From positions 62,001 to 126,000 of the forward strand of contig CABUJR010000004.1 of NCBI GenBank assembly GCA_902492015.1: 64,000 bases of DNA, given 5' to 3'. Below are positions 18,475-27,703 of the stretch, in pieces. This stretch comes from an uncultured Eubacteriales bacterium (lineage in GTDB: Bacteria > Bacillota > Clostridia > TANB77 > CAG-508). Numbering within the stretch: the stretch's first letter is position 1; each line of letters starts with the position of its first letter. A program made the translations under genes and the position numbers. The notes under the pieces were generated by a model. That model ran no database searches. It saw only the letters and a program-made list of their open reading frames with translations, and was not told the DNA's origin.

Positions 18475-20229
18475 ATGATTGAAGTTTTAAAGAAAATTTA
18501 TAAAATGCTAACAAAGAGCCAGAAGATTAATTTTGTAATAATTATTTTAATAATGATTATTTCAGCAGCATTAACACAAGTAACTCCAAAAGCTATTGGA
18601 TGGTTAACAGATGATATTTTAAATATAAATGGTGTAGAATTTAAAAAAGTTATACCGTTTTTGTTATTAATATTGATAGTTAATATAACAAATGAAGTAA
18701 TAAAAATTATAAGAAGATTAATAGTTGAAGATACTGCGACAAAAACAGAAAAATTTGCTAGAGGAAAAGTAATAAAATCTTTATTAAAAGCTCCACTATC
18801 ATACTTTAGAGAAAATATGACTGGAAATATTCATGGAAGAATGAATAGATGTTTAGAAGGAACAATAAAACTAGAAAAATTATTATTTATGGATTTTGCT
18901 CCAGCAATATTTAATGGTATAGCAGCAATAATAACAATATTTATGACTTTGCCTATACAATTGGCTTTACCAATGTTATTAGTGATTCCAATAGGAGTAT
19001 TTATAGTATTTAAACAAATAAATAGTCAAAAGGGAATTAGAGTTGAACTTTTAGAAAGTAAGTCACAAATGGATGGAACAATAGTAGAATTAATAAATGG
19101 AATAGAAGTAATTAGAATTTGTGACAGCATAGAATTTGAAACGAAAAGATTTAATGATAAATCAGAGTTTTTAAGAAAAAAAGAGATGAAACATCATAAA
19201 GCTATGGCAATGTATGATTGCTTAAAATTTATAAATCAAGCCTTTTTTACAGTTTTAATAATAGGTATATCTACTTATTTAGCAACTAAAAATATTATTA
19301 CTGTGGGTAGTGTACTTACAGCATATTTATGTTTTAATCAGTTAATAAAACCTTTAGAGGAATTACATAGAATATTTGACGAGCTTTCAGAATGTACAGT
19401 ACTTGCAAAAGATTTTTTTGCAATGGTAGAAATACCAAATGATTTTTCGTATAATCAAATTGAAGAAAATACAATAGAAAATGTCGATTCAGATTTAATA
19501 GTAAAAATAAATAATTTAGACTTTTATTATAATGAAGAAAAGGACAAGAAAATATTAAGTAAATTTAATTTGGATGTAAAAGCTGGTATGTTTTTAGGTA
19601 TTGCTGGTCCAAGTGGTTGTGGAAAATCTTCTTTAATTAAAGCTATTACAAAGCTTGAGAAAGGTGATGGAAAAATAATAATAGACTCTAAAGAAATATC
19701 TAATTTAAGCAGAAAAGTTATTTCAGAATTAGTTGCCTTAGTACCACAAAATCCATTTTTGATTGCTGGTACAATTTATGAAAATATATGTTATGGAATC
19801 GAAAGAGAAGTTTCAATAGAAGAAGTAAAAGAGGCAGCAAAAAAAGCTTATATTTATGATTATATTAATTCATTACCAGATAAGTTTGACTCACTTATAA
19901 CAGAAGGTGGGAGTAACTTATCTGGAGGGCAAAAACAAAGGATTGCTATTGCTAGAGTATTTTTAAGAAAACCTAAATTACTAATTTTAGATGAGGCTAC
20001 ATCTGCTTTGGATAATACTTCAGAAAAACATATTCAAAATGAAATAGAAAAATTACAAAAAGAAAATAATACTACAATAATATCTATTGCACATAGATTA
20101 TCTACTTTAAAAAATTGTGATAGGATAATTGTTTTGAATAAAGGACATATTGAAGAAGATGGAAAGTATGAAGAACTGATAGCTAAAAACGGCATGTTTA
20201 GTGATATGTATTATGGAAAATTAAAATAA
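18475..20229 (+). CDS. ABC transporter, fused membrane and ATPase domains
   Basis: This 584-residue half-transporter has an N-terminal six-helix exporter domain and a C-terminal ATPase domain with Walker A GPSGCGKSSLIK, Q-loop region ALVPQNPFL, signature LSGGQKQRIAIARV, Walker B LLILDEATSALD and the H-loop SIAHRLSTL. It belongs to the MsbA/LmrA multidrug and lipid exporter type and should work as a homodimer, since no second half is adjacent. The ATG at 18475 behind GAAGAGGTT is better supported than an ATG 42 bases upstream, which has no ribosome site. The substrate cannot be inferred. Confidence 0.85.
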   Translation: MIEVLKKIYKMLTKSQKINFVIIILIMIISAALTQVTPKAIGWLTDDILNINGVEFKKVIPFLLLILIVNITNEVIKIIRRLIVEDTATKTEKFARGKVIKSLLKAPLSYFRENMTGNIHGRMNRCLEGTIKLEKLLFMDFAPAIFNGIAAIITIFMTLPIQLALPMLLVIPIGVFIVFKQINSQKGIRVELLESKSQMDGTIVELINGIEVIRICDSIEFETKRFNDKSEFLRKKEMKHHKAMAMYDCLKFINQAFFTVLIIGISTYLATKNIITVGSVLTAYLCFNQLIKPLEELHRIFDELSECTVLAKDFFAMVEIPNDFSYNQIEENTIENVDSDLIVKINNLDFYYNEEKDKKILSKFNLDVKAGMFLGIAGPSGCGKSSLIKAITKLEKGDGKIIIDSKEISNLSRKVISELVALVPQNPFLIAGTIYENICYGIEREVSIEEVKEAAKKAYIYDYINSLPDKFDSLITEGGSNLSGGQKQRIAIARVFLRKPKLLILDEATSALDNTSEKHIQNEIEKLQKENNTTIISIAHRLSTLKNCDRIIVLNKGHIEEDGKYEELIAKNGMFSDMYYGKLK

Positions 20230-20252
20230 ACTAATAAGAAAAGGAGAAAATT

Positions 20253-20876
20253 ATGAAAATAATATATGGTACAACAAATAAAGGTAAAGTGGATTCTATA
20301 AAAAAAATAATTAAGGCACATGGATTTGATGCAGAAATATATACTAATAAAGATATTGGGTTTGACAAAGAAATTGTTGAAGATGGGACAACTTTTGAAG
20401 AAAACTCTGAAATAAAGGCAAGAGCTATAGAAAAATTTTGCAGAGAAAATAATATTACGGATAAAATTATTATAACTGATGATGCTGGTTTATGTATTGA
20501 TAAATTAAATGGAGCTCCAGGAATTTATAGTGCAAGATACGCTGGAGAAAATCCAACACAAATTGAAAATATAACTAAAGTATTAGAAAATTTAAAAGAC
20601 TATCAAAATAAACAGGATAGAAGCTGTAAATTTGTATGTGTTTTAACAGCAATTTTACCAACAGGCGAAAAATTAGTATCAAGAGGTGAGTGTAAAGGAA
20701 GTATTGCTTTAGAACATGGAAAATTAGGTGGAATTACTTATGGTCCAATATTTATTCCAGAAGGATTTGATAGACCAATGGGAGATATGGATGAAAAAGA
20801 ATATGCTGACGTACATAATCATAGAGATATAGCAATGAGTGATATAGTAGCTAGATTAAAGGAATTAGGTTATTAG
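20253..20876 (+). CDS. rdgB: RdgB/HAM1-family XTP/dITP pyrophosphatase
   Basis: This house-cleaning enzyme hydrolyses non-canonical purine triphosphates (dITP, XTP) to monophosphates. The 207-residue product keeps the family's start (YGTTNKGKVDSIKKI), the catalytic DDAGLCIDKLNGAPGIYSAR segment, and the C-terminal HRDIAMS motif. The usual GYDPIFIPEG region appears as TYGPIFIPEGFDRPMGDM. It begins 23 bases after the ABC transporter, behind AAGGAG, and may share its transcript. Confidence 0.85.
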   Translation: MKIIYGTTNKGKVDSIKKIIKAHGFDAEIYTNKDIGFDKEIVEDGTTFEENSEIKARAIEKFCRENNITDKIIITDDAGLCIDKLNGAPGIYSARYAGENPTQIENITKVLENLKDYQNKQDRSCKFVCVLTAILPTGEKLVSRGECKGSIALEHGKLGGITYGPIFIPEGFDRPMGDMDEKEYADVHNHRDIAMSDIVARLKELGY

Positions 20877-20885
20877 AAACAGATT

Positions 20886-20914
20886 TTGCAAAATTATGTA
20901 AATTATGTTATAAT
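20886..20914 (+). promoter_or_regulatory. Promoter of the small Cys-rich cassette gene
   Basis: TTGCAA and TATAAT are separated by exactly 17 bases. The start codon lies 50 bases downstream behind AGGAGG. Confidence 0.65.
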
Positions 20915-20963
20915 AATATTGTATCAAAAAGTTATATACTCATAATAAACAGGAGGAACCGAT

Positions 20964-21155
20964 ATGGCAAATTATGGATCAGACCGGGAAACACATTATG
21001 ATGATTTTGAAGATGAGGAGGTATTAGCTGAAAGAAACAGACGCTTTTGGAATTCGTTGCTTTCAACGAACTGCCCCTTCGGGGTGTTCAAGTGCGAACA
21101 GTGCGAGAAATTCGAAAATTGCACTTTAAAAAGTCACAAGAACAACAGAGCATGA
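20964..21155 (+). CDS. Small acidic Cys-containing protein of unknown function
   Basis: The 63-residue product starts with an acidic stretch (YDDFEDEEVLAERNRRFWN) and ends with four cysteines in CPFGVFKCEQCEKFENC, which could bind one zinc ion. I do not recognise it. AGGAGGAACCGAT is a strong ribosome site. Codon use (TGC, CCC, TTC, GGG, and an in-frame CGG at 20985) is unlike the AT-rich neighbours, and it has its own promoter, so it is probably a transferred cassette. A +1 shift at its CGG would end the protein within 14 codons. Confidence 0.65.
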   Translation: MANYGSDRETHYDDFEDEEVLAERNRRFWNSLLSTNCPFGVFKCEQCEKFENCTLKSHKNNRA

Positions 21156-21380
21156 GTAAAAGAGAGAGGCCGACACAAGCTGCAAAGCTTGCTGATAGCC
21201 TCTTTCTCATTTAGTAGAAAAGTGCTCTGCATTTTCTACTAAATAAAGGTTTACGCCCAATATTGTATACAAGTTTTTTCAAAAACTTGGCGCGATGAAC
21301 AAAGACGTGGACATTTTCATAAAATTTAATCTTTTGCAATTATCATAATGTCCACTTTTGTTCTGTATTTTATTTTTGAA
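21156..21380. repeat. Cluster of four inverted repeats between cassette and recN
   Basis: Four hairpins follow in series: 21161-21207 (AGAGAGAGGC with GCCTCTTTCT, inner AAGC/GCTT); 21213-21240 (AGTAGAAAA with TTTTCTACT); 21270-21289 (CAAGTTTTT with AAAAACTTG); and 21307-21355 (GTGGACATT with AATGTCCAC, partly extending inward). The first probably terminates the cassette gene. The others are unexplained and could be a structured RNA. Confidence 0.5.
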
Positions 21381-21392
21381 TAAAAAATAAAG

Positions 21393-21454
21393 CGAACAAA
21401 TGTATTGACAAAATTTAAAAAAGATATATAATATTTATACCGAACATAAATTCG
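21393..21454 (+). promoter_or_regulatory. recN promoter flanked by two LexA-like boxes
   Basis: TTGACA at 21405-21410 and TATAAT at 21427-21432 have a 16-base spacer. CGAACAAATGTATT (21393-21406) overlaps the -35 and CGAACATAAATTCG (21441-21454) lies after the -10; each is close to the Firmicutes SOS box CGAACRNRYGTTYG, with one and two mismatches in the core. recN is a classic SOS gene, which supports LexA control. Confidence 0.6.
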
Positions 21455-21497
21455 CTTTAAGAAAGGAATAATGATATATATTATAAAGGTGATGAAT

Positions 21498-23138
21498 ATG
21501 ATAAATACTTTGCATATAAAAAATATAGGGATAATTGATGATATAATAATAAACTTAAACGAAGGTTTTAATGTCTTAACAGGTGAAACAGGTGCAGGAA
21601 AAACATTGATAATAGGTTCTTTACAAATATTGGCAGGGGGAAGATTTTCAAAAGAAATGATAAGAAAAGGAGAGAAGAATTCTTTTGTTGAAATGTCTGT
21701 ATATTTACCAAATTTAAGATATGAAGAAGATATGGTAGTAGTATCCAGAGAAATTAATGTGAATGGAAAAAATACTTGTAAAATAAATGGAAGATTAGTT
21801 ACTGTAAATGAGTTAAAAAAATTTATGAATAATATCATAGATATACATGGACAAAATGATAATCAGTCAATTTTAGATATTAGTACACATATAGAACTTT
21901 TAGATGAATATTCAAGCAAAGATTTAAGTAATCTTAAATTAGAATATCAAAAATTATATGCTGAATATTTAAAAATAAAAACAGAAATAAGTAAAAATTA
22001 TGGTGATGATAGAGAGAAGCAAAGAAAATTAGATTTATTAAATTACCAAGTAAATGAAATAGAGAATGCTAATTTAAAAGAGGAAGAAGAAGAGGGATTA
22101 CTAGAAAAAAGAAAATTGATGATGGCATCAGAAAAAATAGTTTCTAATTTGTCAGAAGCAGAAATGCAGTTAAATCAAAATGTAATAGATAGTATAAATA
22201 TTGCAGTAAAATCTTTAGAAAAAATAGAAAATTTTAATAGTGAATATTCAAATGTTTTGGAAAGGTTGAAAAATAGTTATTATGAAATTCAAGAGGCAGC
22301 AAGAGATATATCTAGTTTTTGTGGAGATATTGAATTTAATAATGAGGAACAAGAACAAATAGAAGAAAGATTAAATTTAATAAATTCTTTAAAAAGAAAA
22401 TATGGCAGTAATATAAAGGAAATATTAGATTACAAAGAAAGCATTAATCAAGAGATATTTGAAATTAACAATCTAGAAGGATATATATTATCTTTAAAAA
22501 ATAATTTAGCAGAAATAGAAAAAAAGATGTATAATCTTTGCCTAAAAATGAATGAAATTAGAAATAAATATGCAGAAGCTTTAAGTAATAAAATAAATAA
22601 TGAATTAAAAGAACTAGAAATGAAAAGTGCAAGATTTAGTATAAAAATTAATTTTTCAGAAGAAAAAAATTATAATAAAAATGGTTTAGATAAAGTAGAA
22701 TTTTTAATATCAACTAATATAGGAGAAGAGGCAAAACCTTTAATAAAAATAGCTTCAGGTGGAGAAATGTCAAGAATAATGCTTGCAATAAAAAGTGTAT
22801 TAGCAGATATAGATAAAGTACCAATAATTATTTTTGATGAAATAGATACCGGTATTAGTGGTATTGCAGCTAATGTAACAGGAGAAAAAATTAAAAGAAT
22901 TTCAAAAAAACATCAAGTTATTTGTGTTACACATTTAGCAAGTATTGCTGCAAAAGGCGATTTTAATTATTATGTATGTAAAGAAATTGAAAATGAAAAA
23001 ACTAAAACAAAAGTAAAACAATTAAATGAAGAAGAGGTATTAAAAGAAATAGCAAGAATATCAAGTGGAACTATTTCAGAAATTTCAATAAATCATGCAA
23101 GAGAATTAAGAAATATGAAATTGAAAGAAATTGCATAA
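21498..23138 (+). CDS. recN: DNA repair protein RecN
   Basis: RecN is an SMC-like ATPase that acts early in double-strand break repair. The 546-residue product has an N-terminal Walker A (LTGETGAGKTLIIGSLQIL), a long coiled coil from about residue 150 to 370, and a C-terminal half with the signature SGGEMSRIMLAIKSVL and Walker B PIIIFDEIDTGISG. The ATG at 21498 gives the usual RecN start (INTLHIKNIGIID) and lies 6 bases after AAAGGTG; two further upstream ATGs are less well placed. The LexA-like boxes upstream suggest SOS induction. Confidence 0.9.
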   Translation: MINTLHIKNIGIIDDIIINLNEGFNVLTGETGAGKTLIIGSLQILAGGRFSKEMIRKGEKNSFVEMSVYLPNLRYEEDMVVVSREINVNGKNTCKINGRLVTVNELKKFMNNIIDIHGQNDNQSILDISTHIELLDEYSSKDLSNLKLEYQKLYAEYLKIKTEISKNYGDDREKQRKLDLLNYQVNEIENANLKEEEEEGLLEKRKLMMASEKIVSNLSEAEMQLNQNVIDSINIAVKSLEKIENFNSEYSNVLERLKNSYYEIQEAARDISSFCGDIEFNNEEQEQIEERLNLINSLKRKYGSNIKEILDYKESINQEIFEINNLEGYILSLKNNLAEIEKKMYNLCLKMNEIRNKYAEALSNKINNELKELEMKSARFSIKINFSEEKNYNKNGLDKVEFLISTNIGEEAKPLIKIASGGEMSRIMLAIKSVLADIDKVPIIIFDEIDTGISGIAANVTGEKIKRISKKHQVICVTHLASIAAKGDFNYYVCKEIENEKTKTKVKQLNEEEVLKEIARISSGTISEISINHARELRNMKLKEIA

Positions 23139-23221
23139 TTAATTTTTATATGGTCAGGCACGAAGAAAAACTAAGCACATATACTAAATTATAAGTTGTA
23201 GTTTTTGAGTGGAGGTGCATA

Positions 23222-23920
23222 ATGTTTAGTTTTTCTATGTCAAATCTGTTTGTATTATTAAGCCAAATTATATTTGGAGTTGGATATATTCAAAGTGGAA
23301 ATTTATTTCCAGAACCATTAACAGCAGAAGAGGAAAAATTTTATTTAACAAAAATGAAAGAAGGAGATGAAGAAGCAAGAAATATATTAATAGAAAGAAA
23401 TCTTAGATTAGTTGCACATGTTGCAAAAAAATATTCTTCAAGTAATGTAGATCAAGATGACTTAATTTCAATAGGAAGTATTGGTTTAATAAAAGGAATA
23501 AATAGTTTTGACATGGATAAAAGTTTTAAACTTGCAACTTATATAGCAAAATGTATAGAAAATGAAATTCTAATGTATTTAAGAAGTAATAAAAAAAGAG
23601 CAAGTGATGTATATTTAAATGAACCAATAGGAAAAGATAAAGATGACAATGAAGTAACTTTGCAAGAAGTTTTAGAAAACAATGAAAGAAATGTGGAAGA
23701 TGAGGTAGACTTAAAATTTAAGATTAAAAAACTATATGAAAAAATGAAAAAAATTTTAAAAGATAGAGAAAAAATTATTATTGAATTAAGATTTGGTTTA
23801 AATGGGCAAAAACCAAAAACGCAAAAAGAAATTGCTAAAATGCTGAATATTAGTCGTTCTTATGTGTCTCGAATAGAGAGTAAAGCGATAGGTAAATTAG
23901 CTAAAGAAATAAAAGAATGA
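23222..23920 (+). CDS. sigK: Sporulation sigma factor SigK
   Basis: SigK directs late mother-cell transcription during endospore formation. The 232-residue protein begins with a hydrophobic pro-sequence (MFSFSMSNLFVLLSQIIFGV), which in pro-SigK is removed by SpoIVFB, then conserved region 2 (RNLRLVAHVAKKYSS, DLISIGSIGLIKGINSFD) and region 4 (TQKEIAKMLNISRSYVSRIESKAI). The gene is continuous, with no skin element inserted. GGAGGTG precedes the ATG. The pro-sequence separates it from SigE and SigF. Confidence 0.9.
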   Translation: MFSFSMSNLFVLLSQIIFGVGYIQSGNLFPEPLTAEEEKFYLTKMKEGDEEARNILIERNLRLVAHVAKKYSSSNVDQDDLISIGSIGLIKGINSFDMDKSFKLATYIAKCIENEILMYLRSNKKRASDVYLNEPIGKDKDDNEVTLQEVLENNERNVEDEVDLKFKIKKLYEKMKKILKDREKIIIELRFGLNGQKPKTQKEIAKMLNISRSYVSRIESKAIGKLAKEIKE

Positions 23921-23991
23921 TAGATGCATTATAAATAAAAAAATACATAAAAAATATATAAAAAATATATAAAAAGAACAATTTAAAAGAT

Positions 23992-24020
23992 TTGTTTTAA
24001 TGTCAAAAACATGGTATAAT
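23992..24020 (+). promoter_or_regulatory. Promoter of the ComEC-type hydrolase gene
   Basis: TTGTTT and TATAAT are separated by 17 bases, 47 bases before the start codon. The gene is thus transcribed separately from sigK. Confidence 0.55.
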
Positions 24021-24067
24021 TAAGGTGTAGGTAGTTGACCAAGCATAGAAGAAAGGAAAGTGTTGTT

Positions 24068-25063
24068 ATGAGTAATTTGGTAACTAAAAAATTATTTCGG
24101 AGAATAGCAACTGTCTTTCGGTTTTCTCTTGTAGGTTTTTTTATATTAATACTACTTGCTGGATTTAGACTATATTTAATTTCGAACTCTAATGCAGAAA
24201 ATCCCATTTTTACAAATGGAGATTTACAAATGTATATGCTAGACGTTGGTCAAGGTGATTCATTTGTGTTATTGCAAGATGATAAAGCAATGTTAGTTGA
24301 TGCAGGCCCATTATATAACTGGAATAAGACTAACAAAGAATTAAAAAAGCTTGGAGTAAAGAAATTAGATTATGTTGTAATAACTCATTATCATCAGGAT
24401 CATGCTGGTGGTTTATACAGCGTACTTTTCAATTATAAAGTAGAAAAGTTGATTATACCTGATATGTCAACATTTCATGCGCGATATAGTGATTTATTTT
24501 ATCATTGTATAAATTTTACTACCAGATTTGAAAATGAAATATCTGGTGGTGAAATGATAGAATTTGCAGAGAAAGGCGATAAGTTTAAATTTGCAAATTC
24601 AGAAGTAAACTTTTTATCACCAATAGAGGATTATTATGAAAATTTAAATAACTATTCTCTGGTAATGAAAGTTACGTACAATGATATAGATATTTTGCTA
24701 ACTGGTGACATGGAAAAAGAGGTAGAAAATGAGTTGTTAGATTCTGGAACAGATGTGAGTGCTGATGTATATAAAGCAGCACATCACGGAAGTTGTACAT
24801 CAAATTCAAGTGAATTTTTAGAGGCGGTAAATCCTCAGTATGTTTTAATTTCATCTAATAATGGTGAAAAAAATCTGTATGGACATCCAATAAAAAGATT
24901 TATGAATTATTTAGAGTCTAAAGATATAGATGTTTATAGAACGGATGAACAGGGAACCATAAAAATGACAACAGATGGAAAAAATGTTGAATTTGATTGT
25001 GAAAAAGCAGATTATAAATCCGGTATGGAGTATCTAGGAACTGTAAGAGAAATGCAAAAGTAA
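24068..25063 (+). CDS. Membrane-anchored MBL-fold hydrolase, ComEC/Rec2 type
   Basis: The 331-residue product has an N-terminal membrane anchor at about residues 20-40 and a metallo-beta-lactamase domain: YMLDVGQGDSFVLL, the metal site HYHQDHAGG, a later ligand in LLTGDMEKEVE, and AAHHGSC. The pattern is that of the ComEC C-terminal domain and its free-standing relatives, which may be nucleases or phosphodiesterases. The ATG at 24068 follows AAGGAAAG. It has its own promoter and terminator and carries two in-frame CGG codons (24098 and 24119) in the short basic segment before the membrane helix; a +1 shift at the first would stop translation two codons later. Base composition is otherwise near that of the neighbours. 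Confidence 0.85.
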   Translation: MSNLVTKKLFRRIATVFRFSLVGFFILILLAGFRLYLISNSNAENPIFTNGDLQMYMLDVGQGDSFVLLQDDKAMLVDAGPLYNWNKTNKELKKLGVKKLDYVVITHYHQDHAGGLYSVLFNYKVEKLIIPDMSTFHARYSDLFYHCINFTTRFENEISGGEMIEFAEKGDKFKFANSEVNFLSPIEDYYENLNNYSLVMKVTYNDIDILLTGDMEKEVENELLDSGTDVSADVYKAAHHGSCTSNSSEFLEAVNPQYVLISSNNGEKNLYGHPIKRFMNYLESKDIDVYRTDEQGTIKMTTDGKNVEFDCEKADYKSGMEYLGTVREMQK

Positions 25064-25065
25064 CC

Positions 25066-25092
25066 ATCACCTCTCGTTTTGTGAGAGGTGAT
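25066..25092 (+). terminator. Terminator of the ComEC-type hydrolase gene
   Basis: ATCACCTCTC pairs perfectly with GAGAGGTGAT and is followed by AAACC and six T residues, directly after the stop codon. Confidence 0.85.
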
Positions 25093-25237
25093 AAACCTTT
25101 TTTATAAAATAATAAATACAAAACCAAAAATAAAAAGTAAAATATGAAATATGAAAAATAAAAAATAAAAAATAAAATTAAGAGATGAAATTAAGAAATA
25201 AAGATAAAAAATAAATTGAAAAAGAGGAAGAAAAAAT

Positions 25238-26128
25238 ATGTTAATAGATGTTTTAAAAGAATGCACATTATGTCCTTGTAAATGCAAAGTTAATAGACTC
25301 AAAGACGAGATAGGAATATGTAGAGCAGGTAAGAATATAAAAATAGCATTAGCAAGTCTGCATTTTTTTGAAGAACCATGTATTAGTGGACAATCAGGTT
25401 CTGGTACAGTATTTTTTTCTGGTTGTAATATGAGATGCAAATTTTGTCAAAATTATAAAATAAGTCAAGAATGTAATGGAAAAGAAATTAGTATAGAAGA
25501 ATTAGCTGATGAATTTATAAAGTTGCAAAATTCTAAAGCAAATAACATAAATCTTGTAACAGGTTTTATGTATGTACCTCAAATTATAGAAGCAATAAAA
25601 TTAGCTAGGAAAAATGGACTAGAAATTCCTATTGTATATAATACTAGCGGATATGAGGATGTTGAAACTATAAAAATGCTTGATGGTTTTGTAGATATTT
25701 ATTTACCAGATTTAAAATATTATTATAATGAGCTTGGAAAAGATTTATCAAAAGTAGATAATTATTTTGAAATGGCAACTCTAGCAATAAAACAGATGTA
25801 TAATCAAGTTGGAACTCCAGTATTTAATGATAATGGAATTATGAAAAAAGGAGTATTAATAAGACATTTAGTTTTACCAAATCATATTAGAAACAGTAAA
25901 ATGGTACTTAAGTGGATAAAAGAAAATTTTAATAATAAAATTTTAGTAAGTGTTATGGCACAATATTTTCCAAGTTTTAAGGCTAATGAAACTTCAGATA
26001 TTAATAGAAAGTTAAATGAGAATGAATATAAACAGATAGAAGAATTTGTAAGTGCATTAAATATAAATGGTTATATACAAGATTTGGAAGATAATGAAGA
26101 ACAATATGTTCCAAATTTTGAATTATAA
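25238..26128 (+). CDS. Radical SAM protein, pyruvate formate-lyase activase-like
   Basis: The 296-residue product has the iron-sulfur motif CxxxCxxC in SGCNMRCKFCQNY and an N-terminal cysteine cluster (CTLCPCKCKVNR, GICRAG) typical of the PflA-like/AmmeMemoRadiSam-type group. Such enzymes use S-adenosylmethionine to form a radical, often on a glycyl-radical partner, but no partner gene is nearby and the substrate is unknown. GAGGAAG precedes the ATG. The 100 bases upstream are low-complexity A/T. Confidence 0.8.
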   Translation: MLIDVLKECTLCPCKCKVNRLKDEIGICRAGKNIKIALASLHFFEEPCISGQSGSGTVFFSGCNMRCKFCQNYKISQECNGKEISIEELADEFIKLQNSKANNINLVTGFMYVPQIIEAIKLARKNGLEIPIVYNTSGYEDVETIKMLDGFVDIYLPDLKYYYNELGKDLSKVDNYFEMATLAIKQMYNQVGTPVFNDNGIMKKGVLIRHLVLPNHIRNSKMVLKWIKENFNNKILVSVMAQYFPSFKANETSDINRKLNENEYKQIEEFVSALNINGYIQDLEDNEEQYVPNFEL

Positions 26129-26420
26129 ATTAAAATTATTAAGAGTAAAATGATTTTTTGTTTTAAATATAAACTGAGAAAATATATTTTTTATAGATTA
26201 TAAAATAAAAAGTTTGTGCGAAAAGAGCACAAACTTAATTTATTATATCATATATTTATTTAGATTTCAAATAATAAATAGATGTGATAAAGTAAGATAA
26301 ACTAGAGTAAATAAAAGATGTGATAAAAAAAGATGAATAAAAATAGAAAAAACAGAAAAAAATATATTTGATAGCTATAAGAATATATGCTATTATATAT
26401 ACAACAATTAAATAACAATT
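26129..26420. other. Gap with bidirectional hairpin and 6S RNA promoter region
   Basis: AAGTTTGTGC at 26210-26219 pairs with GCACAAACTT at 26227-26236, a 10-bp stem that probably terminates the radical SAM gene. The rest is purine-rich low-complexity DNA (repeats such as GATGTGATAAA near 26282 and 26319). Promoter-like TATTATATAT lies just upstream of the 6S RNA. No gene was seen. Confidence 0.55.
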
Positions 26421-26612
26421 TTCCCTGCGTAGTGCGTATAGACTGAATTTTTAGAACCTACAAGTTTTGGAGAAGGGAGCCCGGTCTCTAGATATGGCGT
26501 GTATGCTTGCATTTATGTAAGAAACCCATAAGTATTTAGGAAGGCACCCACCTGTGTGAGTACAGGTCCATAAAAATTCTTCACCTTACGGCTTAGACGT
26601 GGGGCTTTTTTT
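26421..26612 (+). ncRNA. ssrS: 6S RNA
   Basis: This 190-base sequence matches the Clostridia-type 6S RNA, which binds the housekeeping RNA polymerase holoenzyme by mimicking an open promoter. The recognisable blocks are TTCCCTGCGTAGTGCGT at the 5' end, GGAGCCCGGTCTCTAGATAT, GGAAGGCACCCACCTGTGTG, and TTCACCTTACGGCTTAGACG before the closing GGGGC and T run. The two ends pair to close the rod. It stands alone between two protein genes. Confidence 0.9.
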
Positions 26613-26731
26613 GTGATTTTTAAAAAGAATAGTAAAGAAAATCTTTGTATCTAATATTAGTTACGTTAAAATATAAGGCAAAAAGAGAATAACAGAAATA
26701 GCTAATTATCAATACTGGTTGTCATAAAAAG

Positions 26732-26853
26732 TTGCTAATATTGTTAAAATATGTTATAATAATAGGTGAGTAACAAAATAAATTGACCTAAAAAGAAGGT
26801 CCTCATCAATAGTACAGAATATTTGATGAGCAAAAGTAAGAGGAGGTAGCAGT
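26732..26853 (+). promoter_or_regulatory. Promoter and two-hairpin leader of the 270-residue cassette gene
   Basis: TTGCTA at 26732 and TATAAT at 26755 are separated by 17 bases. The leader holds GACCT/AGGTC (about 26784-26801) and then CTCATCAA paired with TTGATGAG (about 26802-26829), followed by the ribosome site AGAGGAGG. The same order of elements occurs before the cassette gene at 51403-51621. Confidence 0.6.
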
Positions 26854-27666
26854 ATGATTACAAAGCAACATTTGGCCATGTACTTTTTGGCACTCACAGC
26901 AAGACGGAAAGAGGCAGACAAAGCCTATGAGGAACTGCATGAAGGATTAGCATGGGTATTATTACCTGACGCAATTCGTGCATACATTGGTCCTCGTCAG
27001 GCGGGTCACTTTGAGAAGCTCCCGAATGGGACAGATGCTTCTTGGATGAAGTTTCCGTCACCTGAGATACTCAAATCTCTGACAAAGGAGTCCGCACAGA
27101 GCAAAATCCAGTTTCATCTGGCTGATGGATACCCCAAATGCGTGATTGGAGAGCAAACGGATGTAGGACTGTTTGACCAGAAGAACTGGAGTCATAAGCA
27201 TTACCATGAGCTCCGAATTCACATGCTGCAGGATTGTGTCCTGGATGCAATCCTGAGGAACAAAATGATCCATCACGAAAACCGCTTTTCGGATCAGTTT
27301 GCGCTTCAGCATGATCCGCAGACTGTTTTGGACGGCAATACCTTGCGGCAGCAGGTGGCTCTCTTTGAAGAGGCAGGTTTCCTTAAACTGGTGAAAACAG
27401 TATATGAAAATACTGGAATTTTGCTTGACAGCAAGTGGTTTGAGGAGCACGTCCTGACTACTCTGCTTAGAGTGTATCCGGAAGATCTGGCTCAGAACAC
27501 GTTCAAATACATGATTATGTCTGAAGGGCAGAATCAGAGAATCCAGAGTTTGAACTTTGAACTCACGGATGAAGAACGCGAGGCTATGATCATAACGGAC
27601 AAGCTGGACGACATCCTGGACGAACTGTATGCAGACGCATATCTGTATACAGCGGACGAGCTGTAA
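26854..27666 (+). CDS. Unknown cytosolic protein of foreign composition
   Basis: The 270-residue product has no signal peptide or membrane segment and looks mainly helical, with several His-rich stretches (SHKHYHELRIHMLQD, KMIHHENRFSDQF) that could bind metal. I do not recognise the family. Base composition is near half GC, in strong contrast with the flanking genes, and it uses codons such as CTG, CCG, GCG and CGG (in frame at 26905 and 27346). With its own promoter, leader and terminator it looks like a recently acquired single-gene cassette. A long open frame on the opposite strand is a by-product of the composition. Confidence 0.7.
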   Translation: MITKQHLAMYFLALTARRKEADKAYEELHEGLAWVLLPDAIRAYIGPRQAGHFEKLPNGTDASWMKFPSPEILKSLTKESAQSKIQFHLADGYPKCVIGEQTDVGLFDQKNWSHKHYHELRIHMLQDCVLDAILRNKMIHHENRFSDQFALQHDPQTVLDGNTLRQQVALFEEAGFLKLVKTVYENTGILLDSKWFEEHVLTTLLRVYPEDLAQNTFKYMIMSEGQNQRIQSLNFELTDEEREAMIITDKLDDILDELYADAYLYTADEL

Positions 27667-27703
27667 GAAAATAAGAAGAAAAGTGTTGTAAGAAAACCAA
27701 ATC

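Noticed and set aside
24098..24121. CGG reassigned to another amino acid or acting as stop throughout the genome
   Set aside because: At the four break sites an amino acid at CGG would not restore the frame, and as a stop it would not explain the perfect continuation in +1. The cassette CGG codons give no alignment that I can use to choose a residue.
25128..25225. Tandem AAAAATAAAA-type stretch as a CRISPR or iteron array
   Set aside because: The units are irregular, A/T only, and without spacers; ordinary low-complexity DNA.
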